Of a stretch of 64,000 nt of DNA, positions 8,728 to 18,094 are shown one piece after another. The notes under the pieces are model-generated. The model saw only the letters and a list, made by a program, of their open reading frames with translations. It searched no databases and was not told the origin of the DNA. Origin of the DNA: Collinsella sp. AK_207A (GTDB lineage Bacteria; Actinomycetota; Coriobacteriia; Coriobacteriales; Coriobacteriaceae); NCBI RefSeq assembly GCF_902501965.1, contig NZ_CABWID010000020.1:57925-121924 (forward strand), read 5' to 3'. Position numbers and translations under genes: made by a program. The stretch's first letter is position 1; every line of letters begins with the position of its first letter.

Positions 8728-10392
8728 ATGAACATCCTGGCGATCAACGGCAGCCCCAAAGGCAAGCGAAGCAATACGTGGCGCCTGACCAGCGCCTTCC
8801 TAGACGGAATAACTGCCCAAGAAGAGAGCGCCTACGAGCAGACTCCAGAAATCGAAACCCTGAATGTATGCAATCTCGACATCAAACCCTGCCTGGGGTG
8901 CTTTTCCTGCTGGAGCAAGACGCCGGGAACGTGCTGCATCCACGACGACATGCGGGCGGTCATCGAAAAGATCCTGTGGGCCGACATCATTATCTGGAGC
9001 TTCCCCTTGTACTACTTTGGACTGCCCGGTCCGCTGAAGAACCTGATCGACCGGCAGCTTCCCATGTCGCTTCCCTTCATGAGCGCCGGCACAGAAAGCG
9101 GCGGGCACCCGTCGCGCTACGACATGAGCGGCAAGCGAACGGTCGTAATCTCAACTTGCGGTTTCTATACCGCAAAAGGCAACTACAATGGCGTGACCGA
9201 CCTGTTCGACCGGTTTTGCGGCAAGGATGGCTACACCGACATCTTCTGCGGCCAAGGTGAACTTTTCCGCGTAAAAGAGCTGTCGGAGCGCACCGACGAA
9301 TACCTTTCCTGGGTCAAAAGAGCTGGCGAGGAGTTCGCGAGCGAGGGCATCACCGAAGAAACCCGCGCAAAACTCGAGCAGAACCTCTACCCGCGCGACG
9401 TCTTTGAAGCAATGGCAGACGCAAGCTGGGGCGTTGGCGAGTCCGGCGAGAAGGAAGACCCCAGCCTGGTGTTCACCCGCCAGATGGCGGCCCTCTATCG
9501 CAGGCAAGCCTGGCCCGGACGAGACCTCTTGCTCGATATGAACTACACGGATATCGGCAAGGTCTACCGCATCGTCCTCGGGGCTGCCGGAAGCCGCGTA
9601 GAAGAAAAACCTGCCGAAGGCTTCACCGCGGATTACACCACAAGGATCAACACGCCCCTGAGCGTCTGGCGTTCGATTGCCAGCGGTGAGGTCGCCGGGG
9701 ACGCGGCACTCATGGAGCACCTGTACACGGTCGAGGGTGACTTTGACCTGATGATGCATTGGGACGATTATTTTGGCGCCGCAAACACCGGAGCAGGTAG
9801 CGGAGAGGCAAAGGCAGGCGCCGGCGAGGCCGAAGCAGCCGAGGATACAGCCGAGCCAAAGACCAACATGCTGTTGCTCTTGATTCCCTGGATCGTCTTC
9901 TGGGTCGCGGCGGCCATCGACAGCCACTGGGGCAGCCTCATCAGCATGGCGACATGCGTGCTGCTGCCCGTCCTCATGTGCCGAACCAAAGCAACCCGAT
10001 ACGACCAAATCTCAGCTCTGGGAGTTGGCGCCTGCTCCATCGCATTGCTGGCGGGAGCCTCCCCCATCCTCGTGATTCCGGCATCGTACTTCCTGTTCGG
10101 ACTCATCTGGACGGTCTCTTGCTTCACAAAGGTACCCCTGACCGCGCATTACTCCAAGAACAGCTATAACGGAGACGCGGAGCTGCGCAACCCGATCTTC
10201 ATGAGGACGAATCGCATCCTGACCGCGGCATGGGGAATCCTCTACCTGGTCACACCCATCTGGACGTACCTCATCATGCAAACAGATGCGGCCAGCTTTG
10301 TCGGCGCGATCAACTCCGTCCTCCCCGCGTTGATGGGCATCTTCACCGCATGGTTCCAAACGTGGTATCCCCGTCATATCGCACGAGGGTAG
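8728..10392 (+). CDS. Flavodoxin-like NAD(P)H oxidoreductase fused to membrane domain
   Basis: 554 residues. Residues 1-210 are an FMN reductase/flavodoxin fold (AINGSPKGKRSNT phosphate loop, CLGCFSCW, FPLYYFGLPGPLKNLIDR). A middle domain (about 210-350) is of unknown type. A linker rich in Gly, Ala and Glu (about 350-380) leads to five hydrophobic segments (about 380-550). The family alone is a soluble, roughly 180-residue enzyme, so the membrane extension is unusual. The start has GAGGAG upstream. Just before it, 8649-8727 reads as a short C-terminal protein fragment ending DWAEHCAAELRSK, probably debris. Confidence 0.82.
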   Translation: MNILAINGSPKGKRSNTWRLTSAFLDGITAQEESAYEQTPEIETLNVCNLDIKPCLGCFSCWSKTPGTCCIHDDMRAVIEKILWADIIIWSFPLYYFGLPGPLKNLIDRQLPMSLPFMSAGTESGGHPSRYDMSGKRTVVISTCGFYTAKGNYNGVTDLFDRFCGKDGYTDIFCGQGELFRVKELSERTDEYLSWVKRAGEEFASEGITEETRAKLEQNLYPRDVFEAMADASWGVGESGEKEDPSLVFTRQMAALYRRQAWPGRDLLLDMNYTDIGKVYRIVLGAAGSRVEEKPAEGFTADYTTRINTPLSVWRSIASGEVAGDAALMEHLYTVEGDFDLMMHWDDYFGAANTGAGSGEAKAGAGEAEAAEDTAEPKTNMLLLLIPWIVFWVAAAIDSHWGSLISMATCVLLPVLMCRTKATRYDQISALGVGACSIALLAGASPILVIPASYFLFGLIWTVSCFTKVPLTAHYSKNSYNGDAELRNPIFMRTNRILTAAWGILYLVTPIWTYLIMQTDAASFVGAINSVLPALMGIFTAWFQTWYPRHIARG

Positions 10393-10414
10393 GCTGAGTC
10401 GTGCCTTACAATTA

Positions 10415-10447
10415 ACTCGGACAAAACCGAGTCGGAAGGAACCGAGT
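10415..10447. promoter_or_regulatory. ACTCGG/CCGAGT repeats before the DUF234 ATPase
   Basis: ACTCGG (10415-10420) and CCGAGT (10427-10432) form an inverted repeat, and ACCGAGT recurs at 10441-10447 against the GTG start. The repeats overlap the ribosome site (GGAAGGA), so they could act on transcription or translation. Confidence 0.4.
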
Positions 10448-10449
10448 AA

Positions 10450-11832
10450 GTGGAATTCATCGGCAGGGAGCGTGAACTCGCTCGAATTAAGAAAACGCTC
10501 ACCGCGCGCGAGCAGTGCAATGTCCTTGTTTACGGCAGGCGTCGCGTGGGCAAAAGCGAGCTCATCAAGCAAGCTCTCGCCGATCTGCCGGACCACACAA
10601 CGGTCTATTACGAGTGCCGTCAGACCTCCGAGGCAGATAACCTCGAAAGCCTATCCGGCCTCGTCGCCGAAGCATTGGGCTTTCCGCCACTAGCCCTCTC
10701 GAGCATTCGTGAACTCATCGAGTTTCTGTTTGGCCAAGCCAAAAACAAGAACGTCACCCTCGTTCTCGACGAATACCCTTATCTGAGAGATGCGGTCAAA
10801 GGTCTGGACAGCATCCTCCAGACCTCAATCGATGCTCGCAGGGAAGACTCTCGTTTGAGCATTGTGCTGTGCGGTTCCTACGTTGAGATTATGAGATCCC
10901 TCATAGAGCATGAGAGTCCCCTCTACGGACGCATCGACCTCACGCTCGATCTTAAACCCATGGACTACTTTGACTCTGCAAAGTTCTATCCCGCGTTCTC
11001 GCCCGAAGACAAGATCAGACTCTACAGCGTTTTTGGCGGCATTCCCTTTTACAACCGGCTCGTCGATCAGTCCCAGAGCGTGCGCGATAACATCATCGAA
11101 CTTGTCACAGAACCCGGTGCCCGCCTGGAAAGCGAGGTACCGTCCTACCTCAGCGCCGAAATCTCCAAGATGACCAACGCCAACGAAGTTTTAGGGGCCC
11201 TCGTGCAAGGCTACTCACGTTGGGGTGATGTGCTGGCGCAGTCGCATGTCTCGAGCGGTCCTGCCATGGCGGACGTCTTAGACAAGCTCATATCGCTCGA
11301 AATCGTCCAGAAGCGTGCGCCCATCAACGACCCCGCGAATAAGCGCAAGTCCGGCTACTTCGTAGTGGATCAGCTTTCACTCTTTTTCTATCGCTACGTC
11401 TTCCGCAATGCCTCTGCGCGCCAGCTGCTCGATTCGGATGTCTTCTATGATCGCCATGTCTTGCAAGACTTCGAGGAAAACTGCGTCCCCCATCTGTTCG
11501 AGGAAATTTGCCGTCAATACCTCGTGCGGCAGAATAGAGCCGGCAAGATCGAACCGCCTTTTGACGCGATAGGCACGTACTGGTACGGCGACCCCGCAAA
11601 TAAAACGAGTGGTGAATTCGATGTAGTGACGCAAGATCCCGAGGGTTACGCATTCTACGAGGCCAAGTTCCGTAAGTCACCCATCACGCAAAAGATGGTT
11701 GACGAGGAAATCGCCCAAGTCGAAGCAACGGGGCTCAAGTGCCACCGCTACGGATTCTTCTCCCGCTCTGGCTTCGATGCCGACGAGAGCGATCGGGTCG
11801 CCTTTATCGACCTATCGCAGATGTTTGAGTAA
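10450..11832 (+). CDS. AAA ATPase, DUF234/archaeal-ATPase family
   Basis: 460 residues from a GTG start. An N-terminal P-loop ATPase has Walker A GRRRVGKS (about 30-37) and Walker B LVLDEYPYL. The C-terminal DUF234 region includes GYFVVDQLSLFFYRY and a PD-(D/E)XK-like stretch (GEFDVV, then YEAKFRK). Members are widespread and variable between strains, of unknown function; a nuclease-like tail is visible but activity is unproven. It is the first of several related ATPase genes in the window. Confidence 0.85.
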   Translation: MEFIGRERELARIKKTLTAREQCNVLVYGRRRVGKSELIKQALADLPDHTTVYYECRQTSEADNLESLSGLVAEALGFPPLALSSIRELIEFLFGQAKNKNVTLVLDEYPYLRDAVKGLDSILQTSIDARREDSRLSIVLCGSYVEIMRSLIEHESPLYGRIDLTLDLKPMDYFDSAKFYPAFSPEDKIRLYSVFGGIPFYNRLVDQSQSVRDNIIELVTEPGARLESEVPSYLSAEISKMTNANEVLGALVQGYSRWGDVLAQSHVSSGPAMADVLDKLISLEIVQKRAPINDPANKRKSGYFVVDQLSLFFYRYVFRNASARQLLDSDVFYDRHVLQDFEENCVPHLFEEICRQYLVRQNRAGKIEPPFDAIGTYWYGDPANKTSGEFDVVTQDPEGYAFYEAKFRKSPITQKMVDEEIAQVEATGLKCHRYGFFSRSGFDADESDRVAFIDLSQMFE

Positions 11833-11913
11833 GGCCTGCCCCCGGCAGAACCAAAGTAACGGACGAATGTTCGATGGCTTTCGTGTCGGATGGAATCGCG
11901 CGGGGGCTGGGCT

Positions 11914-12087
11914 ATGACGCAGGGCGTCCAGGCCTTTACCGCCAAGAAGGGCCGCTTGGTCACCGCCGTCGGCACGATCGAGGAAATCCTTGGCGCCGGC
12001 GTCTCGACCGAAAAGTTCACCGCGCAGAGCCTCCCCTGCGCCGGCGCTCTTATGAAGGAAGACGACATGCCGAGCTTGTTCGACTAG
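11914..12087 (+). CDS. Small hypothetical protein, possibly a gene fragment
   Basis: 57 residues from an ATG at 11914 (an in-frame ATG at 11890 is also possible). It reads as well-behaved protein (KKGRLVTAVGTIEEILGAG) and ends MPSLFD, a tail common at protein C-termini, so it may be the end of a lost larger gene. I do not recognise the family. Confidence 0.35.
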   Translation: MTQGVQAFTAKKGRLVTAVGTIEEILGAGVSTEKFTAQSLPCAGALMKEDDMPSLFD

Positions 12088-12120
12088 GGACGGCGCGGGC
12101 GCACCACAAATCTGCGAAAG

Positions 12121-12180
12121 ATGTAGGACTCGGTCGATATTTAATGATATTTGACCTAAAATATCGAGTGGACCCTACAT
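12121..12180. promoter_or_regulatory. Two nested inverted repeats at the promoter of the DUF4143 ATPase
   Basis: TCGATATTT (12134-12142) pairs with AAATATCGA (12159-12167), and an outer pair ATGTAGG (12121-12127) with CCTACAT (12174-12180). The inner pair surrounds a possible -10 (TAAAAT, 12157-12162), and the dyad ends 15 bp before the ATG. It looks like an autoregulatory operator. Confidence 0.5.
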
Positions 12181-12195
12181 TTTCTTGGAGGCCTC

Positions 12196-13440
12196 ATGCG
12201 ACTTCAGACCATCGCTCATCGCGACCGCTACGAACGCAAGCTCGCCGAGTATCGCGACTCCCAGGACATAAAGGTCATCACCGGCGTACGCAGGTGCGGC
12301 AAGTCGACACTTCTTAAGCTGCTCGTCGATCAGATTACCTCCGAGTTGGGCGGCACCCGCAACATCTTCTACCGCAAGATGGACGGTTTCGGCGTCCCCC
12401 TGAACCCCGACGCCGAATGGCTTCAGTCGGAACTCCTGACAGCACTCGAGATGGCCGATTCTTCCAAACCTCTCTATGTGTTTATCGACGAGGTCCAGAC
12501 AATCCGCGACTGGGAGAAGGTCGTACGTAGACTACACACCCACCCGCTGGTAGACACCTACATCACCGGCTCAAACGCCCATGTACTCTCGTCAGATTTG
12601 GCGACGCTGCTGGGTGGGCGCTATGTCGAGATTCACGTGCAGCCCCTGTCGTTCGAAGAATATCTTCAGTTCGAGACGGCAGCCGGCACATCGCCACTCG
12701 ACACCTCCACCCTCTTTTCCCGCTACCTCACGTACGGAGGCATGCCCGGGCAGTTCGACATCGTCGACAGAACCCAAGATCGTATGGCACGCTTCCTGGA
12801 CGCAATCCACGACACCATCATCTTGAACGACGTGGCCATGCACACCCAGGTAGGCGACATGGATCTACTTTCTAAACTTGTGCGCTACACCTTCTCCACC
12901 TCGGGCAACCTGTTCTCGACGCGAAACGTGGTAAACGCCCTCACAAGCGCGGGCAGGAAAACCTATGCCGAGACGGTCGAGAACTACCTCAAAGCCCTCG
13001 AAAGCGCCTACATCCTGAGTGAGTGTGAGCAGACCGGTATCGCCGGCAAGCAGGTGCTTAGACCCCAGCGCAAGTTCTATCCCATCGACACCGGCTTGCG
13101 CAATCTAGCTAGCAACTTTGCCCCAAAGGACCTGGGCGCTCAACTCGAGTGCGTGGTGTTCAACGAGCTCGTGCGCCGTGGCTACAACGTGACCGTGGGC
13201 GCACTGCTCAAAGGCGAGATAGACTTCGTGGCCGACAAGCACGACGAGCGCCTCTACATCCAGGTGACCGAAACGCTTGCAAGCCCCGGGACATACGAGC
13301 GCGAACTGGCGCCTTTTTCCCTCGTAAACGATGCCTTCCCCAAGCTGGTGCTCACCACCGATCGCCTGCGGCTCGGCACCACCGAGCAAGGCGTGCGCAT
13401 TGAGAACCTGGTGGACTGGTTGCTCAAAGGCTGGAGCTGA
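12196..13440 (+). CDS. AAA ATPase with DUF4143 domain
   Basis: 414 residues. Walker A GVRRCGKS (about 32-39), Walker B YVFIDEV (about 95), a sensor-like TGSNAHVLSSDLATLLGGRY, then DUF4143 (about 215-414) with a possible nuclease-like GEIDFVADK. TTGGAGG precedes the ATG. This family is abundant and strain-variable in gut Coriobacteriia and Bacteroidales; function is unknown, and roles in defence or toxin-antitoxin systems have been suspected. The family is certain, the role is not. Confidence 0.88.
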   Translation: MRLQTIAHRDRYERKLAEYRDSQDIKVITGVRRCGKSTLLKLLVDQITSELGGTRNIFYRKMDGFGVPLNPDAEWLQSELLTALEMADSSKPLYVFIDEVQTIRDWEKVVRRLHTHPLVDTYITGSNAHVLSSDLATLLGGRYVEIHVQPLSFEEYLQFETAAGTSPLDTSTLFSRYLTYGGMPGQFDIVDRTQDRMARFLDAIHDTIILNDVAMHTQVGDMDLLSKLVRYTFSTSGNLFSTRNVVNALTSAGRKTYAETVENYLKALESAYILSECEQTGIAGKQVLRPQRKFYPIDTGLRNLASNFAPKDLGAQLECVVFNELVRRGYNVTVGALLKGEIDFVADKHDERLYIQVTETLASPGTYERELAPFSLVNDAFPKLVLTTDRLRLGTTEQGVRIENLVDWLLKGWS

Positions 13441-13972
13441 GCGACGCAAGTGTCCAGCGCGCACCTGGACAGGACCCGCATGGCGCCCTCCGCCGCCAGA
13501 CGGCCGCGGCAGGCCTCCTGCAGGAACACGTATGCCGCCGCCTCGAGCGTGAAAAGCTCCTCGCCGCGCATGCCCTCGCCCCGTCCAATAAACGTTCACC
13601 GCGCTAAAAGAGAGCGCGGGCGTCAATAAAGAGCGCTTTTGCGCACTAAAAATCAGTGAATCTGAACTCAGAAACGCTTGCCGTCCACGAGGCATCGATT
13701 ATCGTCCCGCCCCGCACATCGTCCGTCGGGCTGGAAAGGGAAATCGGGGCGTCTCCCCCGCCCGTTCCGGATTCGAAGCAAAGCCGCGCGGGCGACGCGC
13801 CCTTCCGGCCCACGCCTCTCCCCTCTTCCAACTGGCCTTAATCCGCCGAATCCCGTCCTTCTGCCCGATTATAGGCCGCAATTGTCAGCATATCGTCAGC
13901 CGCACGCGGCCGGCGCGGCTCCCGCATCGTGGCAGAGCGGGTCCGCGCCGGGGCGTCGGTTGACGGCTCGGC
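13441..13972. other. Intergenic, possible degraded coding sequence
   Basis: About 530 bp between convergent genes. On the reverse strand 13460-13571 reads as plausible protein (MRGEELFTLEAAAYVFLQEA), perhaps a remnant, but it runs into the ATPase antisense frame and I cannot name it. No strong terminator seen. Confidence 0.35.
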
Positions 13973-14692
13973 CTACAGCTCGCGCCTTCCGTACAGCCCG
14001 AGAGAGACGGCGGCGGAGGCGGCCAGCATCAGAAGCGAGGCCGCGAGCAGCGCCGCCATAGAGGCCGCGAGCCCAACGGGAGTCTCGGCGAACGTGAGGA
14101 GGCCCGCCACGAGCCCGAACGCGCCGCCTCCGAGAATCCCCGAGTTCCCGAGAAGCATGGGGGCGACCACGAACAGGCCGACGGTGACGGTCGGCAGAAG
14201 CTGGGTCGCCTTGGTCTGGCCGAACTTGAAGTACACCGGCGTCACGACGGACGCGACGGCGGAGCCGATCAGGACGCAGGCTGCGGTGGCGAAGGCCATG
14301 CCGGCGACCCTCTCCCCGCTGAACGCGAGGAGCTCGGAGAGGCCTCCCGGCAGCTCCACGGCGGACGCGAGCCCCATGACCGCAAGCGATGCGGCGAAGC
14401 CGACCGCCGAGCCGATGAGGCCAAGCGTCGCGATGGCGGCATAGCGGCTCAGGACGACGTCGCGCTTCGAGACGGGAAGGGTGAGGCGATAAGAGCCCCA
14501 TCCGTTCTGGTCGTCGTAGACGGAGGAGCCGATCGCACCCATCATGAAGCACATGCTGGTGAGGACGGCGGGGGCAACGATGGCGGTCTTCATTCCCACG
14601 CCCACGAGGACGGTGACGAGAAAGCCGGTCGCCAGGAGGGAGGTCGCGTAGCCGCGCAGGACGTTCATTTCCATAAGGTATGCCCGCTTCAT
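13973..14692 (-). CDS. ABC-2 type transporter permease
   Basis: 239 residues with six hydrophobic segments, roughly at 18-38, 40-60, 85-110, 120-145, 160-185 and 205-230. The sequence YRLTLPVSKRDVVLSRY after the second segment is typical of ABC-2 permeases in GntR-controlled operons. Its start overlaps the stop of the ATPase gene by 1 bp. Third gene of the GntR/ATPase/permease operon. Substrate unknown; YtrA-type operons are usually induced by cell-wall antibiotics. Confidence 0.87.
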   Translation of the reverse strand: MKRAYLMEMNVLRGYATSLLATGFLVTVLVGVGMKTAIVAPAVLTSMCFMMGAIGSSVYDDQNGWGSYRLTLPVSKRDVVLSRYAAIATLGLIGSAVGFAASLAVMGLASAVELPGGLSELLAFSGERVAGMAFATAACVLIGSAVASVVTPVYFKFGQTKATQLLPTVTVGLFVVAPMLLGNSGILGGGAFGLVAGLLTFAETPVGLAASMAALLAASLLMLAASAAVSLGLYGRREL

Positions 14693-15597
14693 TATCGGAC
14701 GCCTCCTTTCAGGACAAGGGCGAGGTAGTCGTCGATTGTCATCCGATCGCAGGGAATCTCGGGCATGGCCCGGGAGAACGCATAGCGATCCGGAACGAGG
14801 ACGTCGATGCCGTAGTCATGCATCAGGTATCTGAACTCGTCGTTCGGGATGAGGCTCGAGGAGACGATGCGCTCGAAATCGGACTTTCGGCAGCGGGCGA
14901 CGCCCATGGCGTCGGTGATGGCGTCCTTCGGCAGGTCGAACAGAACCCTGCCGCCGTCGATGCACACGATGCGGTCTGCTATGCGCTCGAGGTCGGAGGT
15001 GATGTGGCTCGACATGAGGATTCCGCGGCCCGGCTCGGCGACGAAGCCCCTCAGGATGTCGAGGACCTCTTCGCGCGCCATGGGGTCGAGCCCTGCGGTC
15101 GCCTCGTCGAGGACGAGCAGCTGCGCTCTGTGCGAGAGCGCGCATGCCAGGCTGAGCTTCATGCCCATGCCGCGGGAGAGGTCCTTGACCTGCTTTCTTG
15201 CGTCGAGCCCGAATTCGTCCGCGTACTTCCCGAACAGCGACCCGTCCCACCCATCGTAGGCATGGGACAGCATCCTGCCGACATCAGCGACCCTGAGGTG
15301 CTCGGGGAGCGAAACGGTATCGAAGACGACACCCACCTGCTCCTTGACGCTCGCCCCGCACGGCTGCGCGAGCTTCTCACTCGGGACCCCGAGGAGCGAC
15401 GACGAGCCTCCGTCGACGGGGATCAGCCCCAGAAGGGCCTTGATGGTTGTCGACTTCCCTGCACCGTTCGCGCCGACGAAGCCGACTATCTCCCCCGCAT
15501 CCACCGTAAGGTTCACGTCCTGGAGCGAGAACCCGGGATACCGCTTGACCAGTCCCTTCGCCTCAACGAGGCGAAGGGCTCCGCTTGATGATGCCAT
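14692..15597 (-). CDS. ABC transporter ATP-binding protein
   Basis: 301 residues. Walker A GANGAGKST (about 42-50), signature LSRGMGMKLSLA, Walker B LLVLDEATAGLDP, H-loop MSSHITSDLERIADR. The C-terminal 80 residues are an extra domain with a Tyr/Asp-rich end. It powers the permease encoded next to it and is probably co-transcribed with the GntR regulator 39 bp upstream. Confidence 0.93.
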   Translation of the reverse strand: MASSSGALRLVEAKGLVKRYPGFSLQDVNLTVDAGEIVGFVGANGAGKSTTIKALLGLIPVDGGSSSLLGVPSEKLAQPCGASVKEQVGVVFDTVSLPEHLRVADVGRMLSHAYDGWDGSLFGKYADEFGLDARKQVKDLSRGMGMKLSLACALSHRAQLLVLDEATAGLDPMAREEVLDILRGFVAEPGRGILMSSHITSDLERIADRIVCIDGGRVLFDLPKDAITDAMGVARCRKSDFERIVSSSLIPNDEFRYLMHDYGIDVLVPDRYAFSRAMPEIPCDRMTIDDYLALVLKGGVR

Positions 15598-15636
15598 GTT
15601 CAGTCCTTTCAGAAGAGCGCAGGGCGCCCTGTGTCG

Positions 15637-16005
15637 TTATTCGAGACCGAGTGCGAACATCTCCGCCAGCTCTTCGCTCGTGAGCCCCATATCGCGGCCG
15701 CGCTCGATTGCCCGAACCATGAGGCCCTCCACCTCGCGAAGCCGCTCCTCTCTGATGAGCTCGGCGTTGCCGCCCGCCACGAAGCTCCCTTTCCCCTGCA
15801 CGGTTTCGATGAAGCCGGCGGCTTCAAGGTCCGTGTAGGCGCGCTTGGTCGTGATCGCACTCACTCTCAGGCTGTTCGCGAGGCCCCTGATCGAGGGGAG
15901 CTGCTCCCCCTCGGAAAGCTCCCCGGAGAGTATCGCCGCCTTTATCTGGTCCTCGACCTGCTCATATATGGGCTTACCGCTCGAGTTGGATATGATGATG
16001 TCCAC
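15637..16005 (-). CDS. GntR-family regulator, YtrA subfamily
   Basis: 122 residues: a winged helix-turn-helix (about 10-78; GKPIYEQVEDQIKAAILSGEL, QLPSIRGLANSL) and the short helical tail that defines the YtrA subgroup. First gene of the ABC operon and most likely its repressor, binding the palindromes just upstream. High confidence in family; the ligand is unknown. Confidence 0.93.
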   Translation of the reverse strand: MDIIISNSSGKPIYEQVEDQIKAAILSGELSEGEQLPSIRGLANSLRVSAITTKRAYTDLEAAGFIETVQGKGSFVAGGNAELIREERLREVEGLMVRAIERGRDMGLTSEELAEMFALGLE

Positions 16006-16117
16006 AGGCTCGTATCCTTTCGGTGCTTCCCGCCTCGGCGTCCCGGAGGTGGGTTGCCGCAGCCAGGCGTCCCCGGTTGCAGCGGAGGCAAGCGTCGGAC
16101 GTCACGCGCCGCCTCTT

Positions 16118-16165
16118 GGGTTATAGAGTATATAACCCATATACACAGTATATACGCGCATATAC
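16118..16165. promoter_or_regulatory. Palindromic operators upstream of gntR
   Basis: GGGTTAT (16118-16124) with ATAACCC (16132-16138), and GTATAT (16148-16153) with ATATAC (16160-16165), lie about 110-160 bp upstream of the regulator start in an AT-rich island. Dyads rich in TATA are typical YtrA operators. Confidence 0.6.
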
Positions 16166-16318
16166 AGATTGCAAGGGAATCCTGGGAGCTCGATGCGATT
16201 TCGTCCGCCTTTGCCCCGATGTCGCTTTCCGTTGCTTGCCGCAACGCCTCGCTGCGGGCAACAATCGGCTCGGCGAAGAGGGAGGGGGGGGAGTCCATGC
16301 TGAATGCGCGGCCGCGCT

Positions 16319-16475
16319 GGGAAGCCCGTACCTGCAGTGGGACCTCGGCGATCCCGAGCTCGCCGTCGCGGGCACCCTCTGCCATGGGTTCGAATGGGCC
16401 TTCGTCAGGGTCGCGCCGGCGCTCTTCCTGGCCGCGGCCGCGGCCGCCCTCTTCGCGCGCGAGAGGATGCGCTGA
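16319..16475 (+). pseudogene. C-terminal fragment of a membrane protein
   Basis: The forward frame ending at TGA 16473-16475 gives about 50 residues that look real (YLQWDLGDPELAVAGTLCHG, then a hydrophobic stretch FLAAAAAALFARERMR). No start or N-terminal part is visible, so it is probably the tail of a lost permease-like gene. Confidence 0.35.
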
Positions 16476-16558
16476 CGCCTTTTGGAGCGTGCCGGTGCCG
16501 GGATCTGAAGGCGTTTCTAACAGTTAAGGAGACGGGTGCTTTCTAGCACACTCCTTCG

Positions 16559-16939
16559 ATGATACCTTCCGCTAGCCGCTATGAGGGTCCAGCCAACAAA
16601 GAATGTGCCCGGGCGCCCGCCTGGGTCGGCTTCATCAGCCTCATGAGGCTCGGCATACCCTTGGGGGGCATGGCCGCGAACCGCGGCGCCTCGCGCCCCG
16701 CGGCACGGCTGCTGGGGGACGATACGACGCCTGACGACCATGCGATCCCCGCCGACGACGATGCCCGCTGGCGCGCCGGTGTCTTCTATGCCAACGCCGA
16801 TGACCCCGCGCTCGTCGTGCCCAAGCGGTTCGGCGTGGGATGGACGCTCAGCTGGGCTCGTCCTACCAGCTGAATCATCGTCACCGGCACCGTCGCCCTC
16901 GTCATCGTCTTCTGCGTGCTCGCCGGTGCCCTCGTATAG
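16559..16939 (+). pseudogene. DUF5808-type membrane protein, frameshifted
   Basis: The frame from 16559 ends with VFYANADDPALVVPKRFGVG followed by WTLSWARP, which fits the DUF5808 motif as I remember it. It stops at 16871-16873. Shifting frame just before that stop gives IIVTGTVALVIVFCVLAG and a stop at 16937-16939, the expected C-terminal membrane helix. So one frameshift separates domain and anchor. DUF5808 proteins normally carry further membrane segments in front, which are missing here. Confidence 0.55.
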
Positions 16940-16984
16940 CCCATGCGGGTTGTCGGCCGCCCCAAGCAACTGTCCAGCCGGTCG

Positions 16985-17938
16985 TCATCCCCGGAAGCGG
17001 GGCGTGTCGGCAAGACGCTCCCCACCAAAGATACCCGCTGCAGCCGCCTTGTACTCGTCGACGCGGCGAACCTTGCGCACGGCACGGTGCACCGCGACCG
17101 GATCGGCGAAGGCGTACTGCGCGTACGACCACCACTCCTTCATGCGAAAGACCGCGTTGCCGCCAATTTCTTCCTCGTAGGCATCGAGCAACATGTCATG
17201 GAAGCCCCTCAGTTCCTCGCGCGAGGCCGCGGTGCCGCCGCGCAGCTGGCGCGCGAGCGCGGGGTTGGTCAGGATCCCCCGACCCATCATCACGTGACGC
17301 GTTGCCGGATATGCCCTGGTCAGACGCTCAAAGTCGTCCGGGGCGAAGATGTCCCCGTTGTATGCCACGGAAAACGGCGCCCGCTCCAGCGCTTCGCCAT
17401 ACGGCTCCCAGCGCGGGGCGCCCTTGTAGAAGTCCTCCCGCACGCGCGGATGGACGATGAGCTCGGCAAGCGGGTGGTGGCAATACGTCTCGAGAATCCG
17501 CCCGAACTCGGCGTCATCGGACACGCCCAGCCGCGTCTTGACCGAGACCGGCAGCGGCGAGCGCGCGCAGGCCTCGCCGAGGAACGCGTCGAGCGCCTCG
17601 GGGTCACGCAGAAAGCCCGAGCCCTTGCCCTTTCCGACAACTGTCCCTGAGGGACAACCAAGGTTGAGGTTGACCTCCCGATAGCCCATATCGGCAAGCA
17701 GCCGAACCGCCCAGACGAACTCGTCGGCATGCTTCGTCAAGAGCTGGGGAACGACGTCGAGCCCCGCGTTGCGCTCCAGGTCGAGCTCCTTGAGCGCCTT
17801 CCTCCCGAACCCGCTGCCCACGCGAGGAGGCGCAAGAAACGGCGTGTAATAGCGGTCAAGCGCCCCGAAGCATGCCGCGTGCACCCTCCTGAACGAGCTT
17901 CCTGTGATTCCCTCCATGGGGGCAAGCGATAAGATCAT
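16985..17938 (-). CDS. dus: tRNA-dihydrouridine synthase
   Basis: 317 residues. An FMN-dependent TIM barrel that reduces uridine in the tRNA D-loop. Visible family features are LAPMEGITGSSFRR at the N-terminus, NLNLGCPSG carrying the catalytic Cys, SVKTRLG, IVHPRVREDFYKG, AYNGDI and MMGRGILTNP. The start is placed at 17938 because the barrel begins there (MILSLAPMEG) and AAAGGTG lies upstream; longer in-frame starts add an unrelated 46-residue leader. It stands alone beside the iron transport operon. Confidence 0.93.
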   Translation of the reverse strand: MILSLAPMEGITGSSFRRVHAACFGALDRYYTPFLAPPRVGSGFGRKALKELDLERNAGLDVVPQLLTKHADEFVWAVRLLADMGYREVNLNLGCPSGTVVGKGKGSGFLRDPEALDAFLGEACARSPLPVSVKTRLGVSDDAEFGRILETYCHHPLAELIVHPRVREDFYKGAPRWEPYGEALERAPFSVAYNGDIFAPDDFERLTRAYPATRHVMMGRGILTNPALARQLRGGTAASREELRGFHDMLLDAYEEEIGGNAVFRMKEWWSYAQYAFADPVAVHRAVRKVRRVDEYKAAAAGIFGGERLADTPRFRG

Positions 17939-18094
17939 GCGCTGACACCTTTGGCGTACGTGTGTTACTTGCGGCGATCTGGCGGCACTGCGGGGCGCCG
18001 CTCCACTCCGCGAACGACCCAGGTACCAAAACGAAAAATCCCCTGTTCGCGGGCGCAGACAAGGATGCATGAACAATCGAGCATCGCATGCAGC

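Noticed and set aside
17939..18076. Upstream extension of the dihydrouridine synthase
   Set aside because: Adds 46 residues unlike the family; the barrel starts at 17938.
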